Assembly: GCF_030167905.1 (NCBI RefSeq)
Contig: NZ_JARGNA010000004.1
Location: 62,001-126,000, forward strand
DNA from: Flavobacterium terrisoli
GTDB taxonomy: Bacteria > Bacteroidota > Bacteroidia > Flavobacteriales > Flavobacteriaceae
Direction: 5' to 3'
Length of the DNA: 64,000 nucleotides
Position numbers and translations under genes: made by a program. Positions 36,057 through 44,892 of the stretch are shown in pieces; the stretch's first letter is position 1; every line of letters begins with the position of its first letter. The notes under the pieces are model-generated. The model had not been told where the DNA came from, did not search any database, and saw only the letters and a list, made by a program, of their open reading frames with translations.

Positions 36057-38777
36057 ATGAAAGACGAAGAAGAAGACGATAACATCCCAAATGATGACGA
36101 CAACAACGAAGAGTTGAGCGAAGCTACAGGCGATGACGCAATGGATGAAGGCTTTGAAGACATCAAATCTTCAGGTGGCAACCATTTCTACGAAAACGAT
36201 GAAAACCCGGAAGACACCATTACCAAAGTTACAGGAATGTACAAAGATTGGTTTTTGGATTATGCTTCCTATGTAATCCTCGAGCGTGCTGTTCCGGCCA
36301 TTGAAGACGGATTCAAACCGGTACAGCGTCGTATCATGCATTCGATGAAAGAACTCGATGATGGTCGTTACAACAAAGTGGCGAACATCGTTGGACACAC
36401 CATGCAGTATCACCCACACGGTGATGCCAGTATAGGTGATGCGATGGTGCAAATCGGTCAGAAGGATTTGATTATCGACATGCAGGGAAACTGGGGAAAT
36501 ATCCTCACGGGCGATGGTGCGGCTGCTTCACGTTATATCGAGGCGCGTATTTCTAAGTTTGGCCACGACGTTTTATATTCTCCAAAGATTACCCAATGGG
36601 GAATGTCTTATGATGGTCGTCGTGCCGAACCAATAAATCTTCCGGTAAAGTTCCCGTTGTTGTTGGCACAAGGTGCCGAAGGTATTGCCGTTGGTTTATC
36701 AACCAAAGTCTTGCCACATAACTTTAACGAACTGATAGAATGTTCGATTAAAGTTTTAAAGAATAAACCTTTTACTTTATATCCTGATTTCCCAACAGCC
36801 GGTATTGCCGATGTGTCGAATTACAATGATGGTATGCGTGGCGGACGTGTGCGTGTGCGAGCCAAAATTGGGCAGCTTGACAAGCAAACATTAGTGATTA
36901 CCCAAATTCCGTTTTCAACCAATACGTCAACATTGATTGACAGTATTTTGAAAGCCAATGAAAAAGGAAAAATTAAAGTCAAAAAAATAGAAGACAACAC
37001 CGCAGCAGAAGTCGAGATTTTAATCCATCTTCCGCCGGGCGTTTCTCCGGATAAAACCATTGATGCGTTGTATGCGTTTACCGCATGCGAAACTTCAGTA
37101 GCACCATTGGGCTGTGTGATTGAAAACCACAAACCTTTATTCATTGGTGTTTCGGATATGTTAAAAATCTCAACACATCGAACGGTTGATTTGCTCAAAC
37201 GCGAGTTGGAAATTCAGTTGGACGAACTCGAAAACAAATGGCATTTCGCTACGTTAGAGAAAATCTTCATCAGAGAAGAAATGTACATTGATTTCAAATT
37301 GTACTCCGACAGGGAATCGCTTTACGTTTATATGTATGACCGATTCAAGCCTTTCCTAAAATCGTTTGTACGGGAAATCAACGATGACGATTTGCAAAAG
37401 CTGACGCAAATCCCGATGATCCGTATTACGCGTTTCGACTCGGATAAAGCGGATGATGCGATTGCGAAGCTGGAAGCTGAAATGGAAGAAGTAAAACACC
37501 ATTTAGATCATATCATTGATTATACGATTGATTTCTTCCTAAAGCTAAAAGACAAATACGGCAAAGGCCGCGAACGTCAAACCGAGCTGAGAAGCTTTGA
37601 TACCATTGAAGCGACGAAAGTAGTTTTGAGAAATACCAAACTCTATGTAAACAGGGAAGAAGGTTTCTTTGGAACCGGTTTGAAAAAAGACGAATACATT
37701 GCGGATTGTTCGGATATTGATGATGTGATTGTGTTCCTGCGTGACGGAAAAATGATGATTGCCAAAGTGGATGACAAGAAATTCGTTGGTAAGGACATTA
37801 TTCATATTGCGGTTTTTGACAAAAATGACAAACGCACGATTTACAATATGATGTACCGAGATGGCAAAAACGGCTCAACGTTTATCAAGCGTTTCAATGT
37901 TTCCGGAATTACCCGCGATAAATTCTATGATTTGACACAGGAAAAAGCCGGAAGCCAGGTGTTGTATTTTTCTGCAAATCCAAATGGTGAAGCGGAAACC
38001 GTTACGATTTTGTTACGCCAAATCGGTAGTGTGAAGAAACTGAAATGGGATGTTGATTTCTCTGATATAGCCATCAAAGGTAGAGCTTCGCGCGGAAATA
38101 CCGTAACCAAATATCCGATTAAGAAAATAGAACTCAAGGAAAAAGGAATTTCCACTCTGCGACCGCGTAAAGTGTGGTTTGACGATACGGTTCAAAGGCT
38201 GAATGTCGATGGAAGAGGTGAGTTGTTGGGCGAATTCAGGCCAAATGACCGTCTGCTGATTATCAACCAATCCGGGAAACTAAAAACGATTATTCCTGAG
38301 TTGACCACGCATTTTGACGAAGACATGATAGTGTTGGAAAAATGGCATCCGAAGAAACCGATTTCAGCCATTTATTTTGATGGGGAAAAAGACCGTTATT
38401 TTGTGAAACGCTTTTTGGTGGAAAACGAGAACAAAGAGGAAATCTTTATCACCGAACACGAAAAATCGCAATTGGAAGTCGTGTCAACCGATTGGCGACC
38501 AATGGCAGAAATTGTTTTTGCCAAAGTCAAAGGCGTGCAAAAAGATACCATCACAGTAGATTTGGAACAATTCATAGCCGTAAAAGGCATCAAGGCGATT
38601 GGAAACCAATTGACTACAGACAAACTGAAACAAGTCAACTTGCTGGAACCATTGCCATTCGAAGAACCGGAAGAAATCCAACCGGAAGATGTTGAAGTTA
38701 CGGGAGAAGATAATGTATCCGATGATATTCAAACTGAAACTGGAGATGACGGACAAATCACTTTGAGTTTGGAATAA
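36057..38777 (+). CDS. parC: DNA topoisomerase IV subunit A
   Basis: DNA-cleaving subunit of topoisomerase IV, 906 residues. There is an acidic N-terminal extension (about 1-55; EEEDDN...DDDNNEE) absent from the E. coli protein. The breakage-reunion domain follows: VQRRIMHSMKEL (89-100), the quinolone-determining region HPHGDASIGDAM (119-130) and catalytic Tyr160 in AASRYIEARIS. The C-terminal part (about 530-880) is the beta-pinwheel-like DNA-wrapping region, and the tail is again acidic. The residue aligned with E. coli GyrA Ser83/ParC Ser80 is Ala124, with Asp128 at the second drug-contact position. Co-transcribed with parE. Confidence 0.95.
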   Translation: MKDEEEDDNIPNDDDNNEELSEATGDDAMDEGFEDIKSSGGNHFYENDENPEDTITKVTGMYKDWFLDYASYVILERAVPAIEDGFKPVQRRIMHSMKELDDGRYNKVANIVGHTMQYHPHGDASIGDAMVQIGQKDLIIDMQGNWGNILTGDGAAASRYIEARISKFGHDVLYSPKITQWGMSYDGRRAEPINLPVKFPLLLAQGAEGIAVGLSTKVLPHNFNELIECSIKVLKNKPFTLYPDFPTAGIADVSNYNDGMRGGRVRVRAKIGQLDKQTLVITQIPFSTNTSTLIDSILKANEKGKIKVKKIEDNTAAEVEILIHLPPGVSPDKTIDALYAFTACETSVAPLGCVIENHKPLFIGVSDMLKISTHRTVDLLKRELEIQLDELENKWHFATLEKIFIREEMYIDFKLYSDRESLYVYMYDRFKPFLKSFVREINDDDLQKLTQIPMIRITRFDSDKADDAIAKLEAEMEEVKHHLDHIIDYTIDFFLKLKDKYGKGRERQTELRSFDTIEATKVVLRNTKLYVNREEGFFGTGLKKDEYIADCSDIDDVIVFLRDGKMMIAKVDDKKFVGKDIIHIAVFDKNDKRTIYNMMYRDGKNGSTFIKRFNVSGITRDKFYDLTQEKAGSQVLYFSANPNGEAETVTILLRQIGSVKKLKWDVDFSDIAIKGRASRGNTVTKYPIKKIELKEKGISTLRPRKVWFDDTVQRLNVDGRGELLGEFRPNDRLLIINQSGKLKTIIPELTTHFDEDMIVLEKWHPKKPISAIYFDGEKDRYFVKRFLVENENKEEIFITEHEKSQLEVVSTDWRPMAEIVFAKVKGVQKDTITVDLEQFIAVKGIKAIGNQLTTDKLKQVNLLEPLPFEEPEEIQPEDVEVTGEDNVSDDIQTETGDDGQITLSLE

Positions 38778-38808
38778 AAAAAAAATAATTAACCAATATA
38801 CCAAAAAA

Positions 38809-39195
38809 ATGAAAAAAAAATTTTTGCTACTTAGTTTCTTTCTTTTAAGCTTTACAGCTTTTAGTCAAGAAATAAAAATTGATAATGACATAGTAACTAT
38901 TGACGGAAAACCGTGTCTCAAAATTGAAGGCGATGCCAATAATGTTTCCTTTCTGGATATGGATGGGAATGAACTATTTTTTTTAAAATTCATTCACAAC
39001 AGCAAGTACGGTCGCGTTTACAATAAGATTACATTTTTGGATCAAAAACTGACTTTTACATCCCAATCCTATGTTTTCACTAAAAAACTTTTAATCAAAA
39101 AATTACTGGCCGACAAAACGTTAGTAGATTGCAAACTGGACCCAGACAAAGTTGAAAGGTTTGTTTTGAAATACGATGAAAATATAGAGAAATAA
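38809..39195 (+). CDS. Small exported protein of unknown function
   Basis: Protein of 128 residues with a typical signal peptide (1-19, FLLSFTAFS-Q). The mature part is a short beta-rich domain (IDGKPCLKIEGDANNVSFLDMDGNELFFLKF is its centre, about 31-61) followed by a lysine-rich segment. I do not recognise the family. It begins 31 bases after parC with no visible promoter or terminator between, so read-through from parE-parC is likely, and a terminator follows. No functional link with topoisomerase is implied. Confidence 0.75.
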   Translation: MKKKFLLLSFFLLSFTAFSQEIKIDNDIVTIDGKPCLKIEGDANNVSFLDMDGNELFFLKFIHNSKYGRVYNKITFLDQKLTFTSQSYVFTKKLLIKKLLADKTLVDCKLDPDKVERFVLKYDENIEK

Positions 39196-39215
39196 AATCC
39201 TTAATATTGATAAAA

Positions 39216-39243
39216 AACTCCCAATGGCTTGGGATTTTTTTAT
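39216..39243. terminator. Bidirectional terminator between converging genes
   Basis: Hairpin TCCCAA/TTGGGA with loop TGGC, flanked by A-run and T-run; lies between the small exported protein gene (+) and the cytochrome c peroxidase-like gene (-). Confidence 0.75.
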
Positions 39244-39245
39244 TG

Positions 39246-41024
39246 TTATTTATCGGTTAGTGTTTTCATAAAAGCTACTAGTGCTTGTTTTTCTTTAGCA
39301 GTCAGATTCAGTTTGTCTGAAGGTAAGGTTTGATTTTTGACTTCATAACCCAAACCGATGCCTCCGCCTTTGTTATAAAAATCAACGACTTCTTCCAAAG
39401 TATCAAAAACACCATTGTGCATATAAGGTGCGGTCTTAGCAATGTTTCTTAGGGTTGGCGTTTTAAACGCATGGTTGAGCTGTGCCATTTTGTATTGCGA
39501 AAACCGGCCTGAATCCGGGCTAATCATTTTTCCGGTTTTATCACTTGGCGTTCCAATGACTTCCTGTTCGGTTTTTTTATAAACCGGTGGAACGGTTCCG
39601 TTGAACAATGGGATAAAATGACAGGTCGCACATTTGGCTTTGCCTGCAAAAAGATTAAAGCCCAATTGCTCTTCTGCCGAATACAGTTTGGATTTGCCTT
39701 GCATATAATTGTCAAATTGGCTGTTGAACGCATTCAGCGAACGAATATAACTCGCCAATGCATTTTGCAATTGCCATTCTTCGAGATTTGAATTGGTTTT
39801 GAAAGCTTTTATAAATAGTACCTTATAAGTGTTGTCATCATTTAAACGCGAAATGCTTTCCTTGAGATTGCCATGCATTTCATCCTTGTTCTGAATCACG
39901 GCTAAGCTTTGTTTTTCTAAATCTGGCTGGCGCATGTCCCAAAACTGCGCATTCTGAAAGGCAGCATACGTCAACGTTGGTGTATTTCTGGAAAGCAATC
40001 CGCCGTTCAGCGAAGCATTTGTTTTCAGGCCGTCGGTAAAAGCATTTTCTGGATTATGGCAACTGGCACAGCTTCGGTCATTGCTTTTGGATAATTGTTT
40101 GTCGTAAAAAAGTTTTTCTCCCAATGCGACTTTCTCTTTGCTGAAACTATACTCTTTGGAAGGAATGAAGGCATTCACATCAAAGGTGTTTTTGTCAAAT
40201 AAATTGGATGACTTAGGGTTGATGACATTGTTTCGGGAAACCAATTCGATTTTATTCTCTTTTTGCAAAACCGCCAGTTGTACACTGATTGGATTCAAAT
40301 ACTTGGTGATAAATTCCAGTCGGTTAAAAGTGTTGAAATCATTATTGTTTTGGCAATAAATTATAGCATTGTGTGTGAGTTTTTGCAAGTCTTTTTGAGT
40401 TTTTGAACTTTTTAATGATAAAGCATTTACAGTTGTTGTGATACTCTGCAAACTGCTTTCTGTTTCAGTGATGGATTGCAAAGCAATAGGAGAATCAAAT
40501 CCGGTGATACCTAGTGTCAGTATGCGATAGACTTCCATGCGGGTTGCATCCATGACAAAGTCAGGAGTAATGGTAATGGCTTCAAAGTGCTTTTTTACTT
40601 GTTTTAAATTTCCGCTCAATATCCGAATCTCGCGAATCAAGTCTTTTTTTGAGGTTTTGACATAATTTGGAAAAATCATTTCTTCGATCACCTGAAAACC
40701 ATTGGGTGCCAAAAATTTATTTTCTTCTACTTCGAGTTCGTCCAAAGCCGGGCCATTGATAAAACGCGCCGGATCAGGGGTGAAATATTCCACAGCCCAT
40801 TCTATTTTTTTATATTGACTGCGACATTTTTGGAAGGTTTTTTGAATATCGCTTTGGTTTTTGTCTTCTTTGACTGTTTTTTCAAAATCTTCAATTTTCA
40901 ATTGTAGCGAATCCATTTTGACCATCAGGTCTTCCTGAAGTGAAATGGATTTGTATTCTTGAGTGCAGCTAAAGGTAAGGAATGCTAAAAAGGTTAGAAT
41001 AAGTAGATTGTGTTTGTTTCCCAT
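39246..41024 (-). CDS. Di-haem cytochrome c peroxidase/MauG-like lipoprotein
   Basis: Periplasm-facing lipoprotein of 592 residues (lipobox FLTFSC, Cys20). The C-terminal half is a cytochrome c peroxidase/MauG domain with two haem c sites: CASCH (Cys about 319) with FSKEKVALGEKLFYDKQLS before it, and CATCH (about 464). Usual bacterial CcpA/MauG proteins are about 320-400 residues. Here an additional N-terminal helical domain (about 30-270) precedes the haem part; it is not a haem domain and may be imelysin-like, though I cannot show that motif. Terminator-linked upstream neighbour is a PhoX/DUF839 lipoprotein. Role is probably peroxide reduction or oxidation of a partner protein. Confidence 0.9.
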   Translation of the reverse strand: MGNKHNLLILTFLAFLTFSCTQEYKSISLQEDLMVKMDSLQLKIEDFEKTVKEDKNQSDIQKTFQKCRSQYKKIEWAVEYFTPDPARFINGPALDELEVEENKFLAPNGFQVIEEMIFPNYVKTSKKDLIREIRILSGNLKQVKKHFEAITITPDFVMDATRMEVYRILTLGITGFDSPIALQSITETESSLQSITTTVNALSLKSSKTQKDLQKLTHNAIIYCQNNNDFNTFNRLEFITKYLNPISVQLAVLQKENKIELVSRNNVINPKSSNLFDKNTFDVNAFIPSKEYSFSKEKVALGEKLFYDKQLSKSNDRSCASCHNPENAFTDGLKTNASLNGGLLSRNTPTLTYAAFQNAQFWDMRQPDLEKQSLAVIQNKDEMHGNLKESISRLNDDNTYKVLFIKAFKTNSNLEEWQLQNALASYIRSLNAFNSQFDNYMQGKSKLYSAEEQLGFNLFAGKAKCATCHFIPLFNGTVPPVYKKTEQEVIGTPSDKTGKMISPDSGRFSQYKMAQLNHAFKTPTLRNIAKTAPYMHNGVFDTLEEVVDFYNKGGGIGLGYEVKNQTLPSDKLNLTAKEKQALVAFMKTLTDK

Positions 41025-41041
41025 TTGAATGATAATAATGC

Positions 41042-41072
41042 AAAAAGCAACCGAAAACGGTTGCTCTTTTTG
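41042..41072 (-). terminator. Terminator of the PhoX-like gene
   Basis: Hairpin AGCAACCG/CGGTTGCT with loop AAAA and T-rich minus-strand tail, between the PhoX-like gene and the downstream cytochrome peroxidase gene. Read-through would join the two. Confidence 0.85.
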
Positions 41073-41087
41073 TTTTATTTGAATTGA

Positions 41088-42563
41088 CTATCTCTGAACA
41101 TTTCTGATGATGATGGTTTGCCCACCTTCTTTATTGGTGTTCAATCCACTGCCATCGGCATTTAAGAAAGCATCATTTTGCCAGGTATGCGGGTGAATAT
41201 TTACCAGGAATGTATTTGGAACATTAATGATATCTGAAATATCTTCCATAGCACCATATTCCCAGCTGCCATATCGCATTTCACCGGTTTGATTGTAAGT
41301 AGCATTCCATATTGGATCGGTGCGTTTGTGGTTCATCGTCAACCAAGGTTTGATTTCTTTAGTTTTGATTTTGTATTGCCAGATATAGGAGTCATGTTGT
41401 GCCGCAGCATAAAAAGAATCACCATCTTCCTGTATGTAAACAAAGTTGTCAGTCACGCAAATGTTATCAGGATTGATTAATGAATGTCCCGGATTAGCAT
41501 CGCCATCAACGACTAATTCTAATTTACCAACTAAAGGATTATTGTCGTTCAAAACCAATTTATAAATTCTTCCCCACATAGTATAACCGGCAACAGGAGC
41601 ATTTGAACTGGCTTGTCCTGTAGCAGTAAAGTAGATTTCACGGTTATTTTTTGGGTTACCTTTTCTGTAATCAACGTCTTCCACTCTGGAAAAACGAATA
41701 GCTCCTAAACCGTTAACCGCAGTATTGATAGCTGCACCGGTTAGATTTGCTGCATTTGGGATTTCCACAAAGGAAACATCATAACTGTTTCCGGCTGTGA
41801 TATTGGTTTCAGTTTGGTTGTTATCGTTTCTTTTTAAAGCGTATAATTTCCCGTTAGTCAAATCACCAACCGTGTTACTCATATACATAATTACCTGTCC
41901 GGCACTGGAATGTGATGTTGTGTATGATTGATCTTCACCAATCAAGATTACCGTTTTACCTGGATATGCTTTTTTAGTTAACGGTACGGCATTTTCCATA
42001 CTTGCTTTTCCTAAGGCTGGTAATACTCTGTCTGTTCTACTTCTGTCTGAAACCAAACCAAAAGGATCAATTCCATGAACCATGCTTTCTTCACCACTTT
42101 CTCCTGCAGTCAAGAATAATGGTCCAAATCCGTGTTGGTCTATGGTAGCTAAAGTGGCAGAACACAAACGGGTTTGTCCACCAATACCATCAACAATGTA
42201 TTCTCCTTTAATTGGTTTTAGAGTTTCATCAAAAAACACACGGGATACCGATTTTAAAATTTCGTGGTTCGTAATCATTACATACCCATCAGAATTTGGA
42301 TCTTTCATGAATCCGGCGCCGTCGGGTTGTGCTCCATATACAAAAGATGGAGATTGTGGTAGCACATCAGGGCTACTGATTAAGGAAGTGATTTCTAAAT
42401 TTTCAAAACCTTCTTTTGCAATGGCCAAAGGCGGCACGCTTGAAGAATGGTTAAAATCAATTTGTCTGTTGGTTCTTGCTGAGTTATCATCATTTTGACA
42501 ACTGAAAAGTGTCACTGAGACTACCGCTAAAAGAGCTGTTTTTTTTAAATAGAATTGGTTCAT
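41088..42563 (-). CDS. PhoX/DUF839-like lipoprotein
   Basis: Exported lipoprotein of 491 residues (lipobox VTLFSC, Cys22) with the fold features of PhoX/DUF839 beta-propeller phosphatases. Recognisable parts: PDGAGFMKDPNSDGYVMITNHE (about 79-100), IDPFGLVSDRS, RFSRVEDVDYR (about 283-293) and PDNICVTDNFVYIQEDGDS (about 368-386), where acidic residues would bind Ca2+ and iron in true PhoX. True PhoX uses a Tat signal; this protein has a Sec lipoprotein signal, so it may be a non-phosphatase relative. A minus-strand -7 box TAATTTTG (42604-42597) lies 34 bases upstream of the ATG. Downstream is the di-haem peroxidase gene. Confidence 0.8.
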   Translation of the reverse strand: MNQFYLKKTALLAVVSVTLFSCQNDDNSARTNRQIDFNHSSSVPPLAIAKEGFENLEITSLISSPDVLPQSPSFVYGAQPDGAGFMKDPNSDGYVMITNHEILKSVSRVFFDETLKPIKGEYIVDGIGGQTRLCSATLATIDQHGFGPLFLTAGESGEESMVHGIDPFGLVSDRSRTDRVLPALGKASMENAVPLTKKAYPGKTVILIGEDQSYTTSHSSAGQVIMYMSNTVGDLTNGKLYALKRNDNNQTETNITAGNSYDVSFVEIPNAANLTGAAINTAVNGLGAIRFSRVEDVDYRKGNPKNNREIYFTATGQASSNAPVAGYTMWGRIYKLVLNDNNPLVGKLELVVDGDANPGHSLINPDNICVTDNFVYIQEDGDSFYAAAQHDSYIWQYKIKTKEIKPWLTMNHKRTDPIWNATYNQTGEMRYGSWEYGAMEDISDIINVPNTFLVNIHPHTWQNDAFLNADGSGLNTNKEGGQTIIIRNVQR

Positions 42564-42706
42564 AATGTTGTTTGTTTAATTAGTTTTTACCTGGACCAAA
42601 ATTATTTTTTTAAAACCACTTTGTGATTAACGCTAGTTTTTCAATTGATGATAAAAAAGTAAATTCATTATTAGCTAAATGTAAAATTGTAAAGCTTTTG
42701 TAAAAT

Positions 42707-42736
42707 AAAAGGCAACCTATTGTAAGTTGCCTTTTT
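42707..42736. terminator. Terminator-like hairpin in the 42.6-42.8 kb gap
   Basis: Stem AAAAGGCAAC/GTTGCCTTTT with a 9-base loop and a T-run on the plus strand and T-rich sequence on the minus strand. It has no obvious gene to terminate, because the gene to the right has its own hairpin at 42768. Confidence 0.6.
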
Positions 42737-42767
42737 TTGAGAATCTCTGAATGGTTTGTACCAATAA

Positions 42768-42793
42768 AAAATCCCGCTATTGGCGGGATTTTC
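42768..42793 (-). terminator. Terminator of the terC operon
   Basis: Hairpin AAAATCCCGC/GCGGGATTTT with a 5-to-6-base loop, immediately after the stop at 42798. Confidence 0.85.
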
Positions 42794-42797
42794 TTTA

Positions 42798-43199
42798 TTA
42801 ATCGATGATGTAATCTATTTTTGTGAAGATAAGTTGCGCTCCGGATGGATTTCCTATAATGTCAAGTTGTAATCCTTTTAATTCGGCACCGCTATAACCA
42901 CCGCCTTCGGCTTCTTTAATGCCTTCGATTCCTTTCCAGTCTTTTACCTGAACCAAACCCTTAGCAGAAAAATCTGTTCCGCTTATCAAAACTTCAATAT
43001 GTGTGGCATCAATGTACCTTTCGAATATATAAGTCAAATTATCCGGATTGGATTGTATCTTCTCAGCCAACTTGTTTTTATATTCCTTGCTGTCAGGTTT
43101 ATAGTTGTTGAATATCGGCTCTTTGTTATCCGTAATACTATAACTATTGCAGGATGTAATTGCAATAAGACATAAAAAAGCACTAGCGATATTCTTCAT
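42798..43199 (-). CDS. Small lipoprotein of unknown function
   Basis: Protein of 133 residues with a lipoprotein signal (FLCLIAITSC, Cys16). The mature domain is short and mixed alpha/beta (IEVLISGTDFSAKGLVQVKDW about 67-87; GGYSGAELKGLQLDIIGNPSG about 99-119). I do not recognise the family. It begins 11 bases after the terC-like gene, so the two are an operon, and it is followed by a terminator. Confidence 0.75.
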   Translation of the reverse strand: MKNIASAFLCLIAITSCNSYSITDNKEPIFNNYKPDSKEYKNKLAEKIQSNPDNLTYIFERYIDATHIEVLISGTDFSAKGLVQVKDWKGIEGIKEAEGGGYSGAELKGLQLDIIGNPSGAQLIFTKIDYIID

Positions 43200-43210
43200 A
43201 GTCTTAAATA

Positions 43211-44068
43211 TTAATTGGTAAGATCTTCATCCTTCAACTTGGTGTCAATGATATCATTGTTATGCAGTTTGACTGCATTTCTGCTTTTCTTCATTCTCAG
43301 GTTCAGGAATTCCACGAATAATGAGAAGAAGATAGAGAAGTACAAATAACCTTTCGGAATACTATTGACTTCGACATCATTACCAAAACGGAAATGCGCC
43401 AAGTGAGAACCTTCGGCCAATAACATTACGCCAATTAAGATTAAGAAAGATAAACCAAGGATTTGAATCGTTGGATGCTCGTTGACAAATTTAGAAACCG
43501 GTCCGGCAAAAATCATCATGATGATGATTGAAATCACTACCGATAATATCATAATAATCAAAGCGCCTTCGTAGCCAAAACCGCCTTCAGCCGGTTCTTT
43601 CATGCTCACCATTCCAACGGCAGTTAAAATACTGTCAAAGGAGAAAACGATGTTTAATAAAGCAATTTGTAAAATCGCCTGACCCAAAGTACTGCTGGCT
43701 TTTCCTTTTTCGCCATCTTCTTCGCCTTCTAATTTGTGGTGAATCTCGGAAACCGATTTGTACAACAGGAACAAACCACCACCAAAAATAATCAAGCTCT
43801 GTCCGGTAATACTGGCCTCAAAAAATCCCCAATCGATATGTAAAATTACATCCTGCAGACTCAAAACCCAAGTAATTCCGAATAACAGAATAACCCTGAA
43901 AAGCATTGCCAATAACAATCCGATGCGTCGGGCTTTGGGTTGGTCTTCGGCTTTTAGTTTCCCCGAAACGATAGACAGGAAGACAATGTTGTCAATCCCA
44001 AGAATGATTTCTAAAAAAGTTAAGGTCAGTAAAGCCATTAAGGCATTTGGCGTAAATAAAATTTCCAT
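43211..44068 (-). CDS. TerC-family membrane protein
   Basis: Integral membrane protein of 285 residues with about seven helices, TerC family. The signature ALLTLTFLEIILGIDNIVFLSI (helix 1, about 13-34) contains the Glu and Asp that are thought to bind metal, and the second copy of the motif (IALLNIVFSFDSILTAVGM, about 135-153) supplies another Asp. Members of the family export Mn2+ or are associated with tellurite resistance and protein co-factor loading at the membrane. No other ter genes are nearby, so manganese homeostasis is the better guess. Co-transcribed with the small lipoprotein gene. Confidence 0.92.
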   Translation of the reverse strand: MEILFTPNALMALLTLTFLEIILGIDNIVFLSIVSGKLKAEDQPKARRIGLLLAMLFRVILLFGITWVLSLQDVILHIDWGFFEASITGQSLIIFGGGLFLLYKSVSEIHHKLEGEEDGEKGKASSTLGQAILQIALLNIVFSFDSILTAVGMVSMKEPAEGGFGYEGALIIMILSVVISIIIMMIFAGPVSKFVNEHPTIQILGLSFLILIGVMLLAEGSHLAHFRFGNDVEVNSIPKGYLYFSIFFSLFVEFLNLRMKKSRNAVKLHNNDIIDTKLKDEDLTN

Positions 44069-44153
44069 GTTTATTAATTATAGTTTTATTCCGCTGCGCT
44101 CTGATTTATTAATTTTTCTTAATATCAAATGCCTCGGGTTGCGGTTAACGCAG

Positions 44154-44555
44154 TTAATTTATTTTTGTTACAGTGCCGCGTTGTTTTTTGGCATCGCCCA
44201 CAAATGAATAGTCAAAAGTATAACTATTCTTGTCAGTAGCCAAAATCGTCATACTAATGGCTTTTCGTTCGTTCATTGTTTTCGGATGTAGTTTCTGCAA
44301 TATGAATTCGCAGTCATTGACCCAACGAACAGAAGCCGTGTCGGTTTTACCGTCGAAAGTTTCTATCTGCAGTGTTTCAGTTCTGGTGAAAGTTGACGTA
44401 TGTTTTTTGCCATCGATTTCCTGAGTGAATTCAAAGGTTCCGGTTTTAAAATCGGCACAATTGCGTTCCCTGTCCGAACAGGACACGAGCGTAAGCGAAC
44501 TGGCGAAGCATATGGCGATTAAAGCGAGTGGGAGTAGTGCTGTTTTTTTACTCAT
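44154..44555 (-). CDS. Small lipoprotein
   Basis: Lipoprotein of 133 residues: signal with SSLTLVSC (Cys at about 26), then a beta-rich domain starting NCADFKTGTFEFTQEIDGKK (about 30-49) with a VRWVNDCEFILQ strand (about 81-92). The two mature Cys residues could form a disulfide. Such proteins are common in Flavobacteriaceae and are sometimes mislabelled as topoisomerase IV; no topoisomerase domain is present. ATG at 44555 is used rather than the TTG at 44564. A poly(T) tract of 19 and an intergenic repeat lie just upstream. Confidence 0.8.
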   Translation of the reverse strand: MSKKTALLPLALIAICFASSLTLVSCSDRERNCADFKTGTFEFTQEIDGKKHTSTFTRTETLQIETFDGKTDTASVRWVNDCEFILQKLHPKTMNERKAISMTILATDKNSYTFDYSFVGDAKKQRGTVTKIN

Positions 44556-44592
44556 GTGAGTCAATTTTTGTATTCGTGAATCTTCGATTTCA

Positions 44593-44611
44593 TTTTTTTT
44601 TTTTTTTTTTT
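44593..44611. repeat. Homopolymer tract of 19 T
   Basis: A run of 19 T on the plus strand, 37 bases upstream of the 44555 start and next to copy 2 of the intergenic repeat. Length may vary by slippage or be a sequencing artefact. Confidence 0.85.
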
Positions 44612-44613
44612 GA

Positions 44614-44664
44614 AGCTATGTCCGGCTGTCCGCGCTACAAGGTAGCTTGCTGCCATCCGGGCTA
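44614..44664. repeat. Intergenic repeat family, copy 2
   Basis: About 51 bp, TCCGGC-TGTCC-GCGCTAC-AAG-GTAGC-TTGCT-GCCAT-CCGGGCTA with the same inner palindrome as copy 1. Sits between the lipoprotein gene start and the stop of the 64-residue membrane protein gene. Confidence 0.85.
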
Positions 44665-44671
44665 GTTTATT

Positions 44672-44866
44672 TTAGTTCTTATATTTCATTTCCTGATAAA
44701 ACAAAAACAAAACTATTGCTAAAATAAATAGCAGATTTAATGTATATGCAAAAATCATATTTCGTTTTCTGTTTTTCTCTAATTGTTCATCAGCCAATTT
44801 AGTTTGACAAAACTTGACAAATAGCCACCAATAAAATCCACCCAATAAATTATAGAAATCAGTCAT
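44672..44866 (-). CDS. Small single-span membrane protein
   Basis: Protein of 64 residues: an amphipathic N-terminal part with aromatic residues (LLGGFYWWLFVKF, about 7-19), a basic EKNRKRN stretch (30-36) and one transmembrane helix near the C-terminus (about 41-58). Family unknown. It lies 26 bases downstream of the DUF1572 gene in a long minus-strand run. The DNA composition matches its neighbours. It may be a coding gene of unknown role; the confidence is limited by its length. Confidence 0.6.
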   Translation of the reverse strand: MTDFYNLLGGFYWWLFVKFCQTKLADEQLEKNRKRNMIFAYTLNLLFILAIVLFLFYQEMKYKN

Positions 44867-44892
44867 ATTTATTCGTGTATTCGTGGCTAATA

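Noticed and set aside
39246..42563. Phosphate-uptake operon
   Set aside because: Only the PhoX-like protein suggests it; no pst or pho genes lie nearby.
43758..44207. 149-codon plus-strand frame opposite the TerC gene
   Set aside because: Shadow of the TerC frame; no domain.
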